In this document: positions 1 through 10,481 of the stretch, piece after piece
How positions within the stretch are numbered: the first letter of the stretch is position 1
Layout: every line of letters begins with the position of its first letter
Assembly: GCF_003481705.1 (NCBI RefSeq)
Contig: NZ_QULN01000003.1
Location: 248,001-312,000 of the forward strand
DNA: 64,000 nt
Direction of reading: 5' to 3'
Origin: Butyricicoccus sp. OM04-18BH
GTDB lineage: Bacteria > Bacillota > Clostridia > Oscillospirales > Butyricicoccaceae
Translations under genes and position numbers: made by a program
Notes under the pieces: model-generated
Databases searched by the model: none
What the model was told of the DNA's origin: nothing
The model's input: the letters and a program-made list of their open reading frames with translations, nothing else

Positions 1-1683
1 TCTTCCGTAGGCCCCGGCGCCTGCAACATGGTTACCGCTGCTGCAACCGCTACCGCTAACAACATTCCGGTCCTGATCCTGCCGGGCGACATCTACGCTT
101 CCCGTCAGCCGGACCCGGTTCTCCAGCAGATGGAGCAGCCGCAGAACCTGTCTATCTCCGCTCATGATGCTTTCCAGGCTGTTACCAAGTACTGGGGCCG
201 CATCAACCGTCCGGAGCAGGTCATGACCGACATGATCTCTGCTATGCGCGTTCTGACCGACACCGCCAACACCGGCGCTGTTGCAATTTCTCTGCCGCAG
301 GACGTTCAGGCGGAAGCATACGATTACCCGGTTGACTTCTTCAAGAAGCGCGTATGGCGTATCGACCGCCGTCCGATTACCAAGTATGCTCTGGACAAGG
401 CTGTTGAGGTCATCAAGAACGCAAAGAAGCCGCTCCTGATCTGCGGCGGCGGCGTTCGCTACGCTGAGGCACACAAGGTATTCAAGAAGTTCGCTGAAGA
501 CTTCGGCATCGCATTCGGCGAGACCCAGGCGGGCAAGTCCGCTGTTGTCTGGGATCACGAGCTGAACCTCGGCGGTCTGGGCACCACCGGCGGCATCGCT
601 GCCAACAAGCTGGCACATGAGGCTGACGTTGTCATCGGCGTTGGCACCCGTTACACCGACTTCACCACCGCTTCCAAGTGGCTGTACCGCACCGACGCAA
701 AGTTCGTCAACATCAACCCGTCTGAGTTCCAGGCTTACAAGATGGACGCTACTCCGGTCGTTGCTGACGCGAACGAAGCTCTGACCGCAATCGGCGAGGA
801 GCTGGCTAAGATCGGCTACCACACTGACAAGGCTTACGCTGAGGAAGTTGCTGCTCTGCGCAAGGAGTGGTGGACTGAGGTTGAGCGTCTGGACGCTGTT
901 GAATACACCGACAAGGAGCACTTCACCCCGGAGATCAACGACGCAAACCGCGAGTGCGTTGAGAAGTACATCGAGGATACCGGCTGCAAGCTGTGCCAGA
1001 CCACCGTTCTGGGCACCATCAACCACATGATCGATGATAACGCTATCGTATGTGCAGCAGCAGGCTCTCTGCCGGGCGATATGCAGGGTCTGTGGCGTGC
1101 CCGCAAGGAGAACACCTACCACATGGAGTACGGTTACTCCTGCATGGGTTACGAGGTTGCCTCCGCTCTGGGCGCTAAGATCGCCTGCCCGGATCAGGAA
1201 GTTTACGCTATGTGCGGCGACGGCTCGTTCGATATGCTGCACTCCGAGCTGATTACCTCTGTTCAGACCGGCCACAAGATCAACGTTATGCTGTTCGATA
1301 ACGCTTCCTTCGGTTGCATCAACAACCTCGAGGTAGGTCAGGGCAATGCGTCCATCTGCACCGAGAAGAATATGCTCGAGCCGGGCGTTACCAACGGTAT
1401 CCACAAGGGCAAGGTAATCCAGGTAGATTACGCTGCAATCGGCGCTGCTTACGGCTGCAAGACCTACACCGTCAAGACCCTTGACGAGCTGAAGGCTGCG
1501 ATCGAGGACGCTAAGAAGCAGACCGTTTCCACCCTGATCGACATGAAGGTTCTGCCGAAGACCATGTCCGCAGGCTACGAGAACTGGTGGCGTGTAGGTG
1601 TTGCTGAAGTTTCCACCAAGCCGGAAGTTCAGGCTGCACGCAAGGCAATCGAGGATCACCTCTACGTGGCTCGCCACTATTAA
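1..1683 (+). CDS. iolD: 3D-(3,5/4)-trihydroxycyclohexane-1,2-dione hydrolase (IolD), 5'-truncated by the window edge
   Basis: Thiamine-diphosphate enzyme of cytosolic myo-inositol catabolism that opens the trihydroxycyclohexanedione ring to 5-deoxyglucuronate. The frame is open from base 1, so the N-terminus lies outside the window; the ATG at base 28 is internal. Seen: the ThDP/Mg motif GDGSFDML near base 1215, followed by the Asn of [10 protein letters not shown], the middle domain with GGGVRY and GVGTRYTD, and an acetolactate-synthase-like layout. About 560 residues are visible, against roughly 640 in the family. Codon use is rich in GCT, GTT and TCC, unlike most neighbours, which suggests high expression (inference). 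A strong terminator follows. The symporter further along on the other strand may supply inositol. The family assignment is secure. Confidence 0.95.
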   Translation, partial: SSVGPGACNMVTAAATATANNIPVLILPGDIYASRQPDPVLQQMEQPQNLSISAHDAFQAVTKYWGRINRPEQVMTDMISAMRVLTDTANTGAVAISLPQDVQAEAYDYPVDFFKKRVWRIDRRPITKYALDKAVEVIKNAKKPLLICGGGVRYAEAHKVFKKFAEDFGIAFGETQAGKSAVVWDHELNLGGLGTTGGIAANKLAHEADVVIGVGTRYTDFTTASKWLYRTDAKFVNINPSEFQAYKMDATPVVADANEALTAIGEELAKIGYHTDKAYAEEVAALRKEWWTEVERLDAVEYTDKEHFTPEINDANRECVEKYIEDTGCKLCQTTVLGTINHMIDDNAIVCAAAGSLPGDMQGLWRARKENTYHMEYGYSCMGYEVASALGAKIACPDQEVYAMCGDGSFDMLHSELITSVQTGHKINVMLFDNASFGCINNLEVGQGNASICTEKNMLEPGVTNGIHKGKVIQVDYAAIGAAYGCKTYTVKTLDELKAAIEDAKKQTVSTLIDMKVLPKTMSAGYENWWRVGVAEVSTKPEVQAARKAIEDHLYVARHY

Positions 1684-1714
1684 TAGCGCGCGATAAACTC
1701 GCTTTAGGTTTACG

Positions 1715-1746
1715 AAAGCTCCCAACCGTGAGGTTGGGAGCTTTTT
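1715..1746 (+). terminator. Intrinsic terminator of iolD
   Basis: A perfect 13-bp stem (1715-1727 with 1732-1744) closes a GTGA loop and runs into a T-tract, 31 bases after the iolD stop codon. Confidence 0.92.
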
Positions 1747-1817
1747 GCGGTTTCAGGTATGCTGAATGGAGAATGACGCTATCCTTACGCTCAGCCTGCC
1801 CTGCGGTACGGTATAAA

Positions 1818-1857
1818 AACACCTCCCATCGATACAGACGGGAGGTGTTCGTTTTTT
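1818..1857. terminator. Bidirectional terminator between iolD and the VOC gene
   Basis: A 10-bp perfect stem (1818-1827 with 1840-1849) is flanked by an A-run on the left and six T on the right, so it can end transcripts from either side. It abuts the stop codon of the minus-strand VOC gene. Confidence 0.85.
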
Positions 1858-2260
1858 AGAGCATTTGCAGCAGCTCGATCTGCTCGCCGGACGGGCCGGT
1901 GAAGAACCAGTTCTGCAGGCCGCCGAAGGTGTTCGGCAGAACCTTCTTCTCCGGTGCAGTGAAGCTGATGACACCGGCTGCCTTGAGGTCGGCTGCGGTC
2001 TTGTCGAGGTCATCAACGTAAACGGCGAAGTGCGGAATGCTGCCCTCTCCGGACGGCACGAGCGTGCCTACGGGCGGCTCGATCAGCTCGAGCAGGAAGC
2101 CGCCGAACTCAACGAGCGCCAGCTTCTTCTCGCCGTCCGGAGTCTGCACGCTGTCGCGCTTGAAAACGCTGCCGCCGATGTTCTCATAGAAAGCGATGCT
2201 CTGCTCCATATCCGCCGTATAAATGGCGATATGGCCCAGGCCCTTGTAATGTTCCTTCAT
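1856..2260 (-). CDS. VOC-family (glyoxalase/bleomycin-resistance/dioxygenase superfamily) protein
   Basis: Small cytosolic protein of 134 residues made of two beta-alpha-beta-beta-beta modules. Seen: the four positions that usually bind metal in this superfamily, H in LGHIAIYT near the start, E in LLELIEP, H in IPHFAVYVDD and E in EQIELLQ at the end. The start was set at the ATG at 2258-2260 because AAGGAGGA sits just upstream on the minus strand; the frame is open 16 codons further but has no binding site there. Known members include glyoxalase I and methylmalonyl-CoA epimerase, and the sequence does not decide between them. It lies between iolD and the symporter but has its own terminator. 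Its substrate is unknown. Confidence 0.8.
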   Translation of the reverse strand: MKEHYKGLGHIAIYTADMEQSIAFYENIGGSVFKRDSVQTPDGEKKLALVEFGGFLLELIEPPVGTLVPSGEGSIPHFAVYVDDLDKTAADLKAAGVISFTAPEKKVLPNTFGGLQNWFFTGPSGEQIELLQML

Positions 2261-2402
2261 GGTTAATCCTCCTTGCTGTGAGGCTGTACGCGCCTCTATG
2301 TAAAGCATAGCATTTTGCGTCCCGTTTGTACAGAGGAAACCGGAGAAAATCGCGTTTTTCTCAGAGCTTCGCCTGCCGGTGAAACGTCAATTTTACGGCA
2401 GG

Positions 2403-2431
2403 ATAAAAAAAGAGACCGCCGAAGCGGTCCC
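2403..2431 (-). terminator. Intrinsic terminator of the sodium/solute symporter gene
   Basis: On the minus strand a GACCGC/GCGGTC stem (2414-2419 with 2424-2429, tetraloop) is followed by a run of seven T, 27 bases after the symporter stop codon. Confidence 0.85.
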
Positions 2432-2457
2432 TTTGAAGGTCGATCGATATTGACTTA

Positions 2458-4179
2458 TCAGTCCTGTACGGTGGTAACGACCGAAGCACTGGACTGGTTC
2501 TCGAGATAGGTCTGGTAGGTGGTCTTCTCGCTCTTGCCGAAGCCAAGGGGAGAGAAGATTACGTAAGCCAGGCACATGATAATCAGGGTTACGGTAGCCC
2601 AGATCTTGCCGTTGTGCCACGGGGTCAGATCTACAGCGCCTACGTCCTTCAGCTCGAAGTCCTTTTCGCGCGGGCACTTCTTGACGATGACCCACATCAG
2701 GATCATGTCGAATACGAACAGAATCGCGGTGAAGTACAGGTAGTGGATGTTGTTCAGGAACGGAATGACGTTACGCAGACCGAACTGGAGAATGAAGTAC
2801 AGAACAACGTGTACCGGGATAACGATCTTTGCAGCGATGGCCGGAACCTTCTTCCAGAAGAAGCCGCACAGCAGGCAAACGAAGATCGGGGTGTTGAATG
2901 CAGCGAAAGCAGAGTTTACGAAGCTCGTGATGCCGCCCATGTAGAGCATGAACGGGGACATGATGGTGGAAACTACTGCTACGACAGTACCGAAGTTCTG
3001 GCCGATCTTAACCATACGCGCGTCAGACGCGGTCGGGTTGAAGAGCGGACGATGAATATCGAGTGCGTAGATGGTGGATGCGGAGTTCAGAACCGAGTTG
3101 AAGGAAGACAGGATCGCGCCGAACATTACAGCAGCGAAGAAGCCCAGGATCGGCTTCGGCATAACCTGTGCTACCAGCATCGGGTAAGCGGAGTCGCCGG
3201 AACCCCAGTCGGTGCCCGGGTAAGCCAGTGCGCAGATAACGCCCGGAACAACGATGATGAGCGGGGTCATGATCTTGAGGAAGCCTGCGAATACGGCGCC
3301 CTTCTGTGCTTCCTTCAGGTTCTTAGCACCGAAGGTACGCTGGATGATGGACTGGTTGGTTGCCCAGTAGTACATGTTGTTGACCAGCAGGCCGGTGAAC
3401 AGAAGCGGCCACGGGAGCCACGGCTCCGGCGTGTTGACCTCGTTGATCGCGTTGAGGTAAGACGGGTCGGTGTGCAGGAACTTGTCAAAGCCGTCCATGA
3501 AGGAGCCGTCGCCGCCCAGCTGACCGGACAGGAACATGAAGCCGAATACCGGAACGAGCAGGCCGCCGACGATCAGGCCGAGGCCGTTGATGGAGTCGGA
3601 CAGTGCGATTGCCTTCAGGCCGCCGAAGATCGCGTAGATGGAGCCTACGATAGCGGTTGCAACACAGACGATAGCGATTGCTGCAAAGCGGGAGATGCCG
3701 AAGATCTCGTCGATGCCGAAGATGTTGACGAATACCTGTGCGCCTGCGTACAGAATGTTCGGCAGCATGATAACGACATAGCTCAGCAGAACGATGATGG
3801 ATACCAGACGGCGGGTGCCCTCGTCGTAGCGCTGCTCAAAGAACTGCGGTACGGTGGTCAGACCGGTCTTGAGGTACTTCGGCATGAGTACGAATGCCAG
3901 GATAACCAGAGCGATTGCGGAGGTTACCTCCCAGCCCATCGTGGACATGCCTACGCGGACAGCCTGGCCGTTATTGCCGACGAGCTGCTCTGCGGAAAGG
4001 TTGGTCATCAGCAGAGAACCGGCGATGACCGGGCCGGTCAGGCTGCGGCCGCCGAGATAGTAGCCGTCCTGGGTCTCGAGGTTGTCACCGCGGGTCTTCC
4101 ACCACGAGATGATTGCGACGAGTGCCGTGAATGCCACGAAGGTAATCGCGGTAAACGCCATGGAGTTTACGAAGTTCAT
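2458..4179 (-). CDS. Sodium:solute symporter (SSS family), possible myo-inositol/sugar importer
   Basis: Polytopic inner-membrane Na+-coupled uptake carrier of 573 residues. Seen: about 13 hydrophobic segments, the SSS signature region GGRSLTGPVIAGSLLMTNLS near residue 40, a GGLKAIALSD segment, and FNSVLNSASTIYALDI in the second half. The ATG at 4177-4179 is preceded by GGGGAGA on the minus strand; upstream codons lie beyond this site. Closest recognisable relatives are YidK/SglT-type sugar symporters. An inositol substrate is inferred only from the nearby iolD. Codon use shares iolD's GCT/GTT-rich style, consistent with strong expression. It has its own promoter, a 190-base leader and a terminator. 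Confidence 0.88.
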   Translation of the reverse strand: MNFVNSMAFTAITFVAFTALVAIISWWKTRGDNLETQDGYYLGGRSLTGPVIAGSLLMTNLSAEQLVGNNGQAVRVGMSTMGWEVTSAIALVILAFVLMPKYLKTGLTTVPQFFEQRYDEGTRRLVSIIVLLSYVVIMLPNILYAGAQVFVNIFGIDEIFGISRFAAIAIVCVATAIVGSIYAIFGGLKAIALSDSINGLGLIVGGLLVPVFGFMFLSGQLGGDGSFMDGFDKFLHTDPSYLNAINEVNTPEPWLPWPLLFTGLLVNNMYYWATNQSIIQRTFGAKNLKEAQKGAVFAGFLKIMTPLIIVVPGVICALAYPGTDWGSGDSAYPMLVAQVMPKPILGFFAAVMFGAILSSFNSVLNSASTIYALDIHRPLFNPTASDARMVKIGQNFGTVVAVVSTIMSPFMLYMGGITSFVNSAFAAFNTPIFVCLLCGFFWKKVPAIAAKIVIPVHVVLYFILQFGLRNVIPFLNNIHYLYFTAILFVFDMILMWVIVKKCPREKDFELKDVGAVDLTPWHNGKIWATVTLIIMCLAYVIFSPLGFGKSEKTTYQTYLENQSSASVVTTVQD

Positions 4180-4372
4180 CCTTTTCTCCCCTTCAGGTAA
4201 AAATTGTTTCGCGCGAAAAAGCGGCTTCCCTCTTACCATTTTTTCGCATTTACTTAAACAGAACTTTATTTCCCTGCGTGTACGGGCACGCAACACCCGA
4301 AAAAAAGGATCGTCGATTTTTTATCGATGATCGCGTCGGGTTGAGAAACAATGCTCTCGTTTTCCGTCAATC

Positions 4373-4401
4373 ATTTTAACACCATATCTATACATTGGCA
4401 A
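4373..4401 (-). promoter_or_regulatory. Sigma-A-type promoter of the symporter gene
   Basis: Read on the minus strand, a -35 TTGCCA (4396-4401) and a -10 TAAAAT (4373-4378) are separated by exactly 17 bases. Transcription would start near 4366 and leave a leader of about 187 bases. Confidence 0.65.
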
Positions 4402-4449
4402 AGTATTTTTTTGTTTTTTCTTATACTTTGGTGATTTGCACATAAACAA

Positions 4450-4491
4450 TGTTATGTTTTTGTACATTTCGACGTTGGTTGTTATGTTTTT
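4450..4491. repeat. Two 12-bp direct repeats spaced 30 bp apart, upstream of the symporter promoter
   Basis: TGTTATGTTTTT occurs at 4450-4461 and again at 4480-4491, start to start exactly 30 bp, about three helical turns. The pair lies 49 bases or more upstream of the -35 box, an activator-like position. The gene-free stretch 4180-4624 otherwise holds the symporter promoter, AT-rich leader sequence and the terminator of the next gene. A role as a binding site is inferred. Confidence 0.5.
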
Positions 4492-4552
4492 CACAAAGAT
4501 TGTTTCCGCTTTTTAGCACTTTCATCTGAAAAAGGGCGGATTTTCATAACAG

Positions 4553-4596
4553 GAAAAACCAAAACCGGACGCTCCCCTCGCATGGGAAACGCCCGG
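4553..4596 (-). terminator. Intrinsic terminator of the first LtaS-like gene
   Basis: On the minus strand a 13-bp stem with a few G-T pairs (4584-4596 with 4565-4577) is followed by TTTTGGTTTTT. It lies 29 bases after the sulfatase stop codon. Confidence 0.8.
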
Positions 4597-4624
4597 TGTC
4601 GTGTACGCAAACGTGTGCGTAATT

Positions 4625-6601
4625 TTACGGAAGATACCACTCGGTTTTCCGTTTTTTTGCATCAAAAATCTGCGCGTACTGCGCGCCGCGGTAAGCGGTC
4701 AGCGCCTCGCATTCGGACAGTGTTTCATTGTCGTGCCACGAGCCGTCCGCCAGATAATAGCCGTAGTTGTTAATGCGCGGCACGCTCTCGCGGGTCGCGA
4801 GGCGCAGCTCGTCGAAGCCCGAGGTCGAGCACCCGAGCGCATCGAACGCGAACGCAGACAGGTAGTTTGCGCTGATTTCCACGCCGGTCTGCGACCCAAT
4901 GTCGTAATTCGCCCAGATGAAGAACGGCGTGATCAGCTTGGTCTGCTTCTGCTCGCGCGAACGCTCCGCATCCGTATTGCCGTACAGCTCGTCGTAGAAT
5001 GCCGACGGAACATTCGGCTGATGGTCTCCGAAGAAAATGATCGCAGTATCCTCGGAAACGTTTGCAAAATAGCTGACAAGCTCCTGCACCGCCTCGTCCG
5101 AGCAGCGCACGAGAGAAAGGTAGGTATCGACCTGCTGATACTTGCCCTCGTACTCCCCTGTCAGGTGAATTTTCTCCTCGAACGCCGGATAGCCCTCGCG
5201 CTCGTAGCCGCCGTGGTTCTGCATCGTAACGTCGAACAGGAAGAACGGCTGTCCCTCCGGCTTGTTTTCGTACAGCTCGATGATCTTCTTATAGCTTGCG
5301 CTGTCGCTCACGCGGCCGCGGACGCGCTCGACATCGCTCGGGAAGCTGTCCTCGTAGCACTGCTCGTCGAAGCCGAACGAGGAGTAGACCTGCGGACGGT
5401 TCCACGAGGTCGACAGATACGGGTGCATCGCGACCGTCTGGTAATTCTGCGCCTCCAGAGCGCCGACAAGGCTCGGCATCTTGCTCTTGACGTACATCTG
5501 ATACGGCGAGCAGCCGAACGGCAGGAACGCCATGGTGTCGCCGGCCAGGAACTCAAATTCGGTGTTTGCCGTGCCGCCGCCGAAGGTCGAAACGAGCAGA
5601 TTGCCCGTGATGGTGTTCTTCTGCCCCTTCTGCATACTGTGCACGAAGGGCATATAGTCCTCGTTCGTCTCGAAATCGCCCACGATGCCGAGGTCGGAGA
5701 ACGACTCGTTCATGATAACGATAATGTTCGGGGTTTTCGTCCCCGGCTCACCCTTATAGTCCTCCGCGAGCGTTTGCAGTCCGTCTGCGCTGTACCCCTC
5801 CGGCGCGCGCACAATCGACCTCCCTGCGCAGCGCAGGAAGTAGTAGAACTCGCTGTAGGAGCGGCTCGACGCCCAGAAATTGATGCCCGTGCCCGTGATG
5901 CCGAGCCCGTAGTGAACGGCATACGCCGCGAGCGCAACGACGATGAGCGAGCAGCCGCGCCGCACATACCAGCGCTCGAACAGCTTCCAGCGGCGCTGCA
6001 TCAGGCAGACGAGCACGCAGTACAGCACCGCCGTGCTCACGCTGCGCAGCACGGACAGCTCGACCGGTGCAGAGTAACCCTGCGCGACGTTGGCCGCCGT
6101 TCCGATGGAGAACACGTCACTCAGCATGACCGGCGTGCCGCGGAACAGCATGACGTAGTGGTCGATGAGGCCGTGCAGCAGGCTGATGCCCATGCCGACG
6201 CAGACCGCGAGCCTGCCGCGTGCGGTAATCAGGTAGGCGGCGGCGTACAGGCCGATATAGCACAGCCAGCCCTGCCAGAACGACTGCTCGAGTCCCACGC
6301 TGCCGCCCTTGACCATGTACTCGACCGTGACCACACTCACCGCAGACGCGCTGCCGAGCAGCAGCAGGTCATGCAGCAGCGCGAGCGGCGCCGACGCCTT
6401 CTTCCACGGACGCAGCACGAGCGGCAGAAACGCCGCAAGCGCAAGCAGGTTCGAGGTCTTGTCGAGGAAGGACAGCGAGCCTTTGTGCAGGATGGGCCAG
6501 AAAACCGCCGCGAAGCACAGCGTCAGCAGCACGTTCGCCGCAAGCAGCGCCCAGTTCCATTTTCCTTCGTCTTTTTTATTTTTCAGTTCATGTTTACCCA
6601 C
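4625..6601 (-). CDS. LtaS-like membrane sulfatase (LTA synthase family), copy 1
   Basis: Membrane enzyme of 658 residues, likely transferring phosphoglycerol or a related group to an envelope polymer outside the cell. Seen: about six or seven membrane segments in residues 15-235, then an alkaline-phosphatase-like domain with NIIVIMNESFSD (metal-binding Glu near 299), the nucleophile Thr in GGGTANTEFEF near 344, QNHGGY near 462 and FGDHQP near 525. Start is a GTG (6599-6601) preceded by AGAGGG. It follows aspS by 73 bases with a terminator hairpin between and no evident promoter, so it may depend on readthrough. The window holds a second paralogue at 40-42 kb. True polyglycerolphosphate synthase activity is not proven by sequence. 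Confidence 0.85.
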   Translation of the reverse strand: MGKHELKNKKDEGKWNWALLAANVLLTLCFAAVFWPILHKGSLSFLDKTSNLLALAAFLPLVLRPWKKASAPLALLHDLLLLGSASAVSVVTVEYMVKGGSVGLEQSFWQGWLCYIGLYAAAYLITARGRLAVCVGMGISLLHGLIDHYVMLFRGTPVMLSDVFSIGTAANVAQGYSAPVELSVLRSVSTAVLYCVLVCLMQRRWKLFERWYVRRGCSLIVVALAAYAVHYGLGITGTGINFWASSRSYSEFYYFLRCAGRSIVRAPEGYSADGLQTLAEDYKGEPGTKTPNIIVIMNESFSDLGIVGDFETNEDYMPFVHSMQKGQKNTITGNLLVSTFGGGTANTEFEFLAGDTMAFLPFGCSPYQMYVKSKMPSLVGALEAQNYQTVAMHPYLSTSWNRPQVYSSFGFDEQCYEDSFPSDVERVRGRVSDSASYKKIIELYENKPEGQPFFLFDVTMQNHGGYEREGYPAFEEKIHLTGEYEGKYQQVDTYLSLVRCSDEAVQELVSYFANVSEDTAIIFFGDHQPNVPSAFYDELYGNTDAERSREQKQTKLITPFFIWANYDIGSQTGVEISANYLSAFAFDALGCSTSGFDELRLATRESVPRINNYGYYLADGSWHDNETLSECEALTAYRGAQYAQIFDAKKRKTEWYLP

Positions 6602-6630
6602 AGATTGCCCTCTTTCCCTCGGATAAAAGC

Positions 6631-6662
6631 AAAGCCGCCGTGTTTTCGGGCACAGCGGCTTT
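6631..6662 (-). terminator. Terminator hairpin downstream of aspS
   Basis: A 12-bp stem with one mismatch (6631-6642 with 6651-6662) has T-rich sequence on both sides. On the minus strand it follows the aspS stop and precedes the LtaS-like GTG start. Confidence 0.75.
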
Positions 6663-6674
6663 TTCTATCAGTAG

Positions 6675-8486
<1,812 letters not shown>

Positions 8487-8526
8487 GTTTTATCAATCCT
8501 TATTTCTAAGATTTGTTGCCAAAAAG

Positions 8527-8742
8527 TTATTCGGAAGTCTTATCGTCCGCGAGTGCCGGGCGAACACAGTCGAAGTATCCCCGGAACACCACGAAGGCGC
8601 AGAGAAAGAGCAGGATAAAGGAAATTACCTGGAGCGCGTCAGACAGCCAGCCCCACGCGCCGAATACAAAGAAAATGAGCGACGCAATCACGCCGAGCAT
8701 CCCCACGATCATTTGTGTACAACCCCAGATCAGTTTTTTCAT
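8527..8742 (-). CDS. Small membrane protein, paralogue B of a tandem pair
   Basis: Unrecognised protein of 71 residues with two hydrophobic segments (about 8-30 and 37-58) and a charged tail ending DDKTSE. The ATG at 8740-8742 has a strong GGAGGTG site on the minus strand. Its N-terminus (KKLIWGCTQ) matches that of the gene 28 bases upstream (EKFVWSCTK), and both have GGAGGTGCGTT before the start, so the pair looks like a tandem duplication. It sits between hisS and aspS. No function can be given. Confidence 0.75.
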   Translation of the reverse strand: MKKLIWGCTQMIVGMLGVIASLIFFVFGAWGWLSDALQVISFILLFLCAFVVFRGYFDCVRPALADDKTSE

Positions 8743-8770
8743 AGAACGCACCTCCGTGCTGTCCGTGTAG

Positions 8771-8962
8771 TTACTCCAGTTCGTCCTTGTGGAGAACCGG
8801 AAAAATTTCCTTGGAATAAATCCAGACCGCGCAGAACAGTCCGCCGATGAAAGAAACATAGCCTAAAACAACCAGTCCCGCCAGACCCAGCAGCGTACTC
8901 AGGCAGAACGCGCAAAGCAGCGCCGCGAGAAACTTGGTACAGCTCCAGACGAATTTTTCCAT
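8771..8962 (-). CDS. Small membrane protein, paralogue A of a tandem pair
   Basis: Unrecognised protein of 63 residues with two hydrophobic segments (about 8-30 and 32-48) and an acidic end, HKDELE. The ATG at 8960-8962 is preceded by GGAGGTG; a possible start seven codons earlier lacks a site. It resembles the next gene downstream over the first ten residues. The 79 bases between hisS and this gene are AT-rich in part but show no convincing promoter. Function unknown. Confidence 0.75.
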   Translation of the reverse strand: MEKFVWSCTKFLAALLCAFCLSTLLGLAGLVVLGYVSFIGGLFCAVWIYSKEIFPVLHKDELE

Positions 8963-9041
8963 CAAACGCACCTCCGAATGCAAACGTGTGTGGTGGACGA
9001 TAACAATATTAAATATGTTTTCCGCGGGGTCGGTCGCTGCG

Positions 9042-10406
9042 TCAGATAGACTTGTCGCAGATTACCTTGCCCTCGTTCTTCTTTGCCAGACCCGCACGGA
9101 TGAGGTTTACCGCCTCATCAAGCGAAACCTTGACCTGCTCACCGGACTCCATATCCTTGACGGCGACCACGCCGGCATTGATTTCGTCCTCGCCGAGGAA
9201 GATAACGAACGGAATGCCGAGCTTGTCGGCGTAGCCGATCTTGTGCTTGAACTTCTTCTGCTCGCCGTAGAGCTGGGTGCGGATACCGGAAGCGCGCAGG
9301 GCGGTCGCGGTTTCGATGGCTGCGCCCATGTCGTCGGTCATCGGCAGAATGAGAACGTCCGCCGGGGCCTTGTTCATCTGGTCGTTCAGATAGCCCTGCT
9401 CGCCGAGAACGTAGAACAGACGGGTCAGGCCGATGGAAATGCCCACGCCCGGCAGCTGCTTGTCGGTGTAATACTCGGCAAGGTTGTCGTAGCGGCCGCC
9501 CGAGCAGATGGAGCCGATCTCCGGATGGTCGAGCATCGCGGTTTCGTAAACGGTGCCGGTGTAGTAGTCCAGACCGCGTGCGATGGTCAGGTCGATTTCG
9601 AAGTGATCCGCCGGAACGCCGAACGCGGTCATATAGTTCGCAACCGTTTTCAGCTCCTCAGCGCCGAGGTCGAATACCTCATTTTTGCCCTTGTAGCTGT
9701 CGAGCGCCGCGAGGATACCCTCGGTGCCGCCCGGGGTCTCGATGAACTTCAGCAGCTCGTCCGCGGTTGCCGCTTCCACGCCGAAGTCCTCGACCAGAAT
9801 GGTCTTTACCTTCTCCGCGCCGATTTTTTCGAGCTTGTCGATGGTGCGCATGACGTCGCCCGCCTTCTCGGTCAGACCGAGGATGGCGAAAAAGCCGTTG
9901 AGCACCTTGCGGTTGTTGATGCGGATCTTGAAGCGCTGAAGGCCCAGCGAGGTGAAGGTCTTATAGATGATGCTCGGCACCTCGGCCTCGTTGATGATGT
10001 CCAGCTTGCCGTCGCCGATAACGTCGATATCGGCCTGATAGAACTCGCGGAAACGGCCGCGCTGTGCGCGCTCGCCGCGGTATACCTTGCCGATCTGGAA
10101 ACGGCGGAACGGGAAGGTCAGCTCGCCGTAGTGCTGGGCGACGTACTTCGCGAGCGGTACGGTGAGGTCAAAGCGCAGCGAAAGGTCGCTGTCGCCCTTG
10201 GTGAAGCGGTAGATCTGCTTTTCGGTCTCGCCGCCGCCCTTGGCAAGCAGCACCTCGGAGGACTCGATGAGCGGGGTGTCGAGCGGATAGAAGCCGTAGA
10301 GCGCGTAGGTCTCGCGCAGCACCTGCATGATGCGCTCCATCTGCACCTGCGGTGCCGGGAGCAGCTCCATAAAGCCGGAAAGGGTTCTGGGTTTCACTTT
10401 TTCCAT
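9042..10406 (-). CDS. hisS: Histidine--tRNA ligase (HisRS)
   Basis: Class II synthetase charging tRNA-His; 454 residues, slightly longer than the typical 420. Seen: the motif-1/2 core with YRGERAQRGRFREFYQ, the histidine-specific LDYYTGTVYE motif, motif 3 GVGISIGLTRL, and the C-terminal anticodon-binding domain. The ATG at 10404-10406 follows TTGAGGAGA. It lies 75 bases after mgsA with an inverted repeat between them, and upstream of the two small membrane genes and aspS. Assignment is secure; a paralogous HisZ is unlikely because the histidine motifs are intact. Confidence 0.96.
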   Translation of the reverse strand: MEKVKPRTLSGFMELLPAPQVQMERIMQVLRETYALYGFYPLDTPLIESSEVLLAKGGGETEKQIYRFTKGDSDLSLRFDLTVPLAKYVAQHYGELTFPFRRFQIGKVYRGERAQRGRFREFYQADIDVIGDGKLDIINEAEVPSIIYKTFTSLGLQRFKIRINNRKVLNGFFAILGLTEKAGDVMRTIDKLEKIGAEKVKTILVEDFGVEAATADELLKFIETPGGTEGILAALDSYKGKNEVFDLGAEELKTVANYMTAFGVPADHFEIDLTIARGLDYYTGTVYETAMLDHPEIGSICSGGRYDNLAEYYTDKQLPGVGISIGLTRLFYVLGEQGYLNDQMNKAPADVLILPMTDDMGAAIETATALRASGIRTQLYGEQKKFKHKIGYADKLGIPFVIFLGEDEINAGVVAVKDMESGEQVKVSLDEAVNLIRAGLAKKNEGKVICDKSI

Positions 10407-10423
10407 GTTTCAATTCTCCTCAA

Positions 10424-10478
10424 GACAGACGGAATGCACCGAACGGGGATTTTTCCCATCCGGTGCAGCGTTCTGTTG
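10424..10478. repeat. Imperfect inverted repeat between mgsA and hisS
   Basis: Two arms of about 16 bases read inward as ACAGA...TGCACCG with its near-complement, enclosing a GGG/CCC inner pair. There is no T-tract on the minus strand, so it is more likely an RNA-processing or stability hairpin than a terminator. Confidence 0.45.
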
Positions 10479-10481
10479 TTG

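Noticed and set aside
2614..4200. Long plus-strand open frame opposite the symporter gene (528 codons).
   Set aside because: Shadow of a strongly coding minus-strand gene in GC-rich DNA; composition is unlike a protein and there is no binding site.
8963..9041. Promoter or T-box leader between hisS and the small membrane genes.
   Set aside because: The 79-base gap is too short for a T-box and has no AGGGTGG-type element or paired -35/-10 boxes.
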